The position numbers and the translations under genes are program-made. 59,573 nucleotides of DNA, taken from assembly GCA_036558305.1 (NCBI GenBank), contig DATBFX010000091.1:1-59573 (forward strand), written 5' to 3'. A model generated the notes under the pieces. It did not search any database and was not told the DNA's origin. It saw only the letters and a program-made list of their open reading frames with translations. Origin of the DNA: DATBFX01 sp036558305 (lineage in GTDB: Bacteria; Chloroflexota; Chloroflexia; Thermomicrobiales; UBA6265). This document shows, piece by piece, positions 58,901 through 59,573 of this stretch (position 1 is its first letter; each line of letters opens with the position of its first letter).

Positions 58901-59504
58901 GGCGCAGCGGCTCGGGTTCCGCGTGGCGACGCCGGTCTTCGACGGGGCGAAAGAAGAAGAGATCCGCGCGGCGTTGCGCGAGGCTGGCCTGCCGGAAGAT
59001 GGCAAGGTCGATCTCTACGACGGTCGCACGGGCGAGAAGTTCGACCGCCCGGTGACGGTCGGCATCATCTACATGCTGAAGCTGGCGCACCTGGTCGAGG
59101 ACAAGATCCACGCCCGCTCGACCGGTCCGTACTCGCTCGTCACGCAGCAACCGCTCGGCGGTAAGGCGCAGTTTGGCGGGCAGCGCTTCGGCGAGATGGA
59201 GGTCTGGGCGCTCGAGGCATACGGCGCCGCGCACATCCTTCAGGAGATGCTCACGGTCAAATCGGACGACGTCGTCGGTCGTGTCAAGACCTACGAGGCG
59301 ATCGTCAAGGGCGACGAGATCGTCGAAGCCGGCGTGCCCGAGTCGTTCAAGGTTCTCGTCAAGGAGCTTCGCAGTCTCGGTCTCTCCATCGACGTCATTA
59401 ACGAAGACGAGCAAACGGTCGAGTTCACGGAGGACACCTCCCGCGACCTCCTCTCCAACCTCGACCGCATCAACCTCAGCGGCTTCGAACGGACGGTGGA
59501 CTAA
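55932..59504 (+). CDS. rpoB: DNA-directed RNA polymerase subunit beta
   Basis: 1190 residues, complete, with a GGAGG site. The rifampicin pocket reads [33 protein letters not shown]: Asp, His and Ser are as in sensitive enzymes. Later parts have [44 protein letters not shown] and the C-terminal [24 protein letters not shown] clamp region. The length is close to that of compact beta subunits without large lineage insertions. The next gene, presumably rpoC, lies outside the window; a G-rich repeat follows the stop codon. Confidence 0.98.
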   Translation: [1190 protein letters not shown]

Positions 59505-59573
59505 CGGAGGGGCTAGGGGTCGGGGGTCAGGGGTCAGGGGCAGTTTCGTCTGTTCCCCGACCCCCCACCCCAA
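59505..59573 (+). repeat. Stop-abutting GGGGTCA-type repeat after rpoB (partial)
   Basis: Starting at the rpoB stop codon, several GGGGTC(A/G) units (about 59514-59541) are followed by a C-rich complement (TTCCCCGACCCCCC, 59553-59566) that can fold back. It resembles the spacer between infB and rbfA and continues past the window end. Confidence 0.6.

Noticed and set aside
56301..59573. Very long open frame on the minus strand opposite rpoB
   Set aside because: Same GC effect; rpoB on the plus strand is complete and well supported, and the antisense translation has no motif.

Overview
The window is GC-rich bacterial DNA whose coding style (short operons, many TGA/ATG and TGA/GTG stop-start overlaps, Tat-type lipid-free binding proteins, gap next to a YvcK-type protein, heavy use of GTG starts) would fit a member of the Chloroflexota, perhaps class Thermomicrobia. 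That placement is an inference from style and gene content only. No rRNA lies here; there is one complete tRNA, tRNA-Asn(GTT).

Layout. 1-1700 (minus): the start of gap and a membrane-anchored YvcK-like protein. 2049-10270 (plus) and 12630-15542 (minus) form a sugar or polyol catabolic region: an SDR, a GntR/FCD regulator, a cyclase-family hydrolase, a sugar ABC importer (binding protein and two permeases), a deacetylase-like protein, two Gfo/Idh/MocA dehydrogenases and two xylose-isomerase-like TIM barrels. Three promoters in this region carry the same 10-base core, ATCGATAATC, which points to one regulon, probably under the linked GntR protein. An AbiEi/AbiEii type IV toxin-antitoxin pair and a Nudix hydrolase (10334-12479) are wedged inside. 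15670-24207 (plus) holds the translation block nusA-ylxR-infB-rbfA-nrnA-truB-ribF followed by infC-rpmI-rplT, where infC appears to start at an ATA codon. An rRNA methyltransferase and an HU protein follow. 25530-34457 (minus): gyrB carrying a large HNH intein, a membrane protein, a minimal zincin, and mtnP-rodA-pbpA. 34639-37597 (plus): rpsO and pnp. 37664-47216 (minus): two tandem paralogous peptide-type ABC cassettes (binding protein, B permease, C permease, no ATPase), then a flippase-like membrane protein and a zinc-ribbon protein. 47481-48705 (plus): larE and a cysteine-free Rrf2 regulator. 48817-53353 (minus): an aldehyde dehydrogenase, two unknown proteins (one with a SEC-C tail) and a protein built of two copies of one domain. 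53464-54560: a roughly 1-kb islet bounded by tRNA-Asn and a copy of its 3' part, carrying an immunity-like gene. 54621-55418: a CpsB-type PHP phosphatase. 55554-59504: rpoB with a consensus promoter and a leader of about 340 nt.

How it works together. Most genes are housekeeping: glycolysis, translation initiation and ribosome maturation, RNA turnover, topology, cell elongation and transcription. The accessory parts are the sugar regulon, the AbiE module, the doubled peptide importers, larE-rrf2 and the tRNA islet. A non-coding theme also runs through the window: hairpins made of tandem 7-8 base units sit directly against stop codons after infB, rpmI, rpoB, the Rrf2 gene, the aldehyde dehydrogenase gene and one ABC binding-protein gene. 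Two of them share an identical perfect 32-bp stem.
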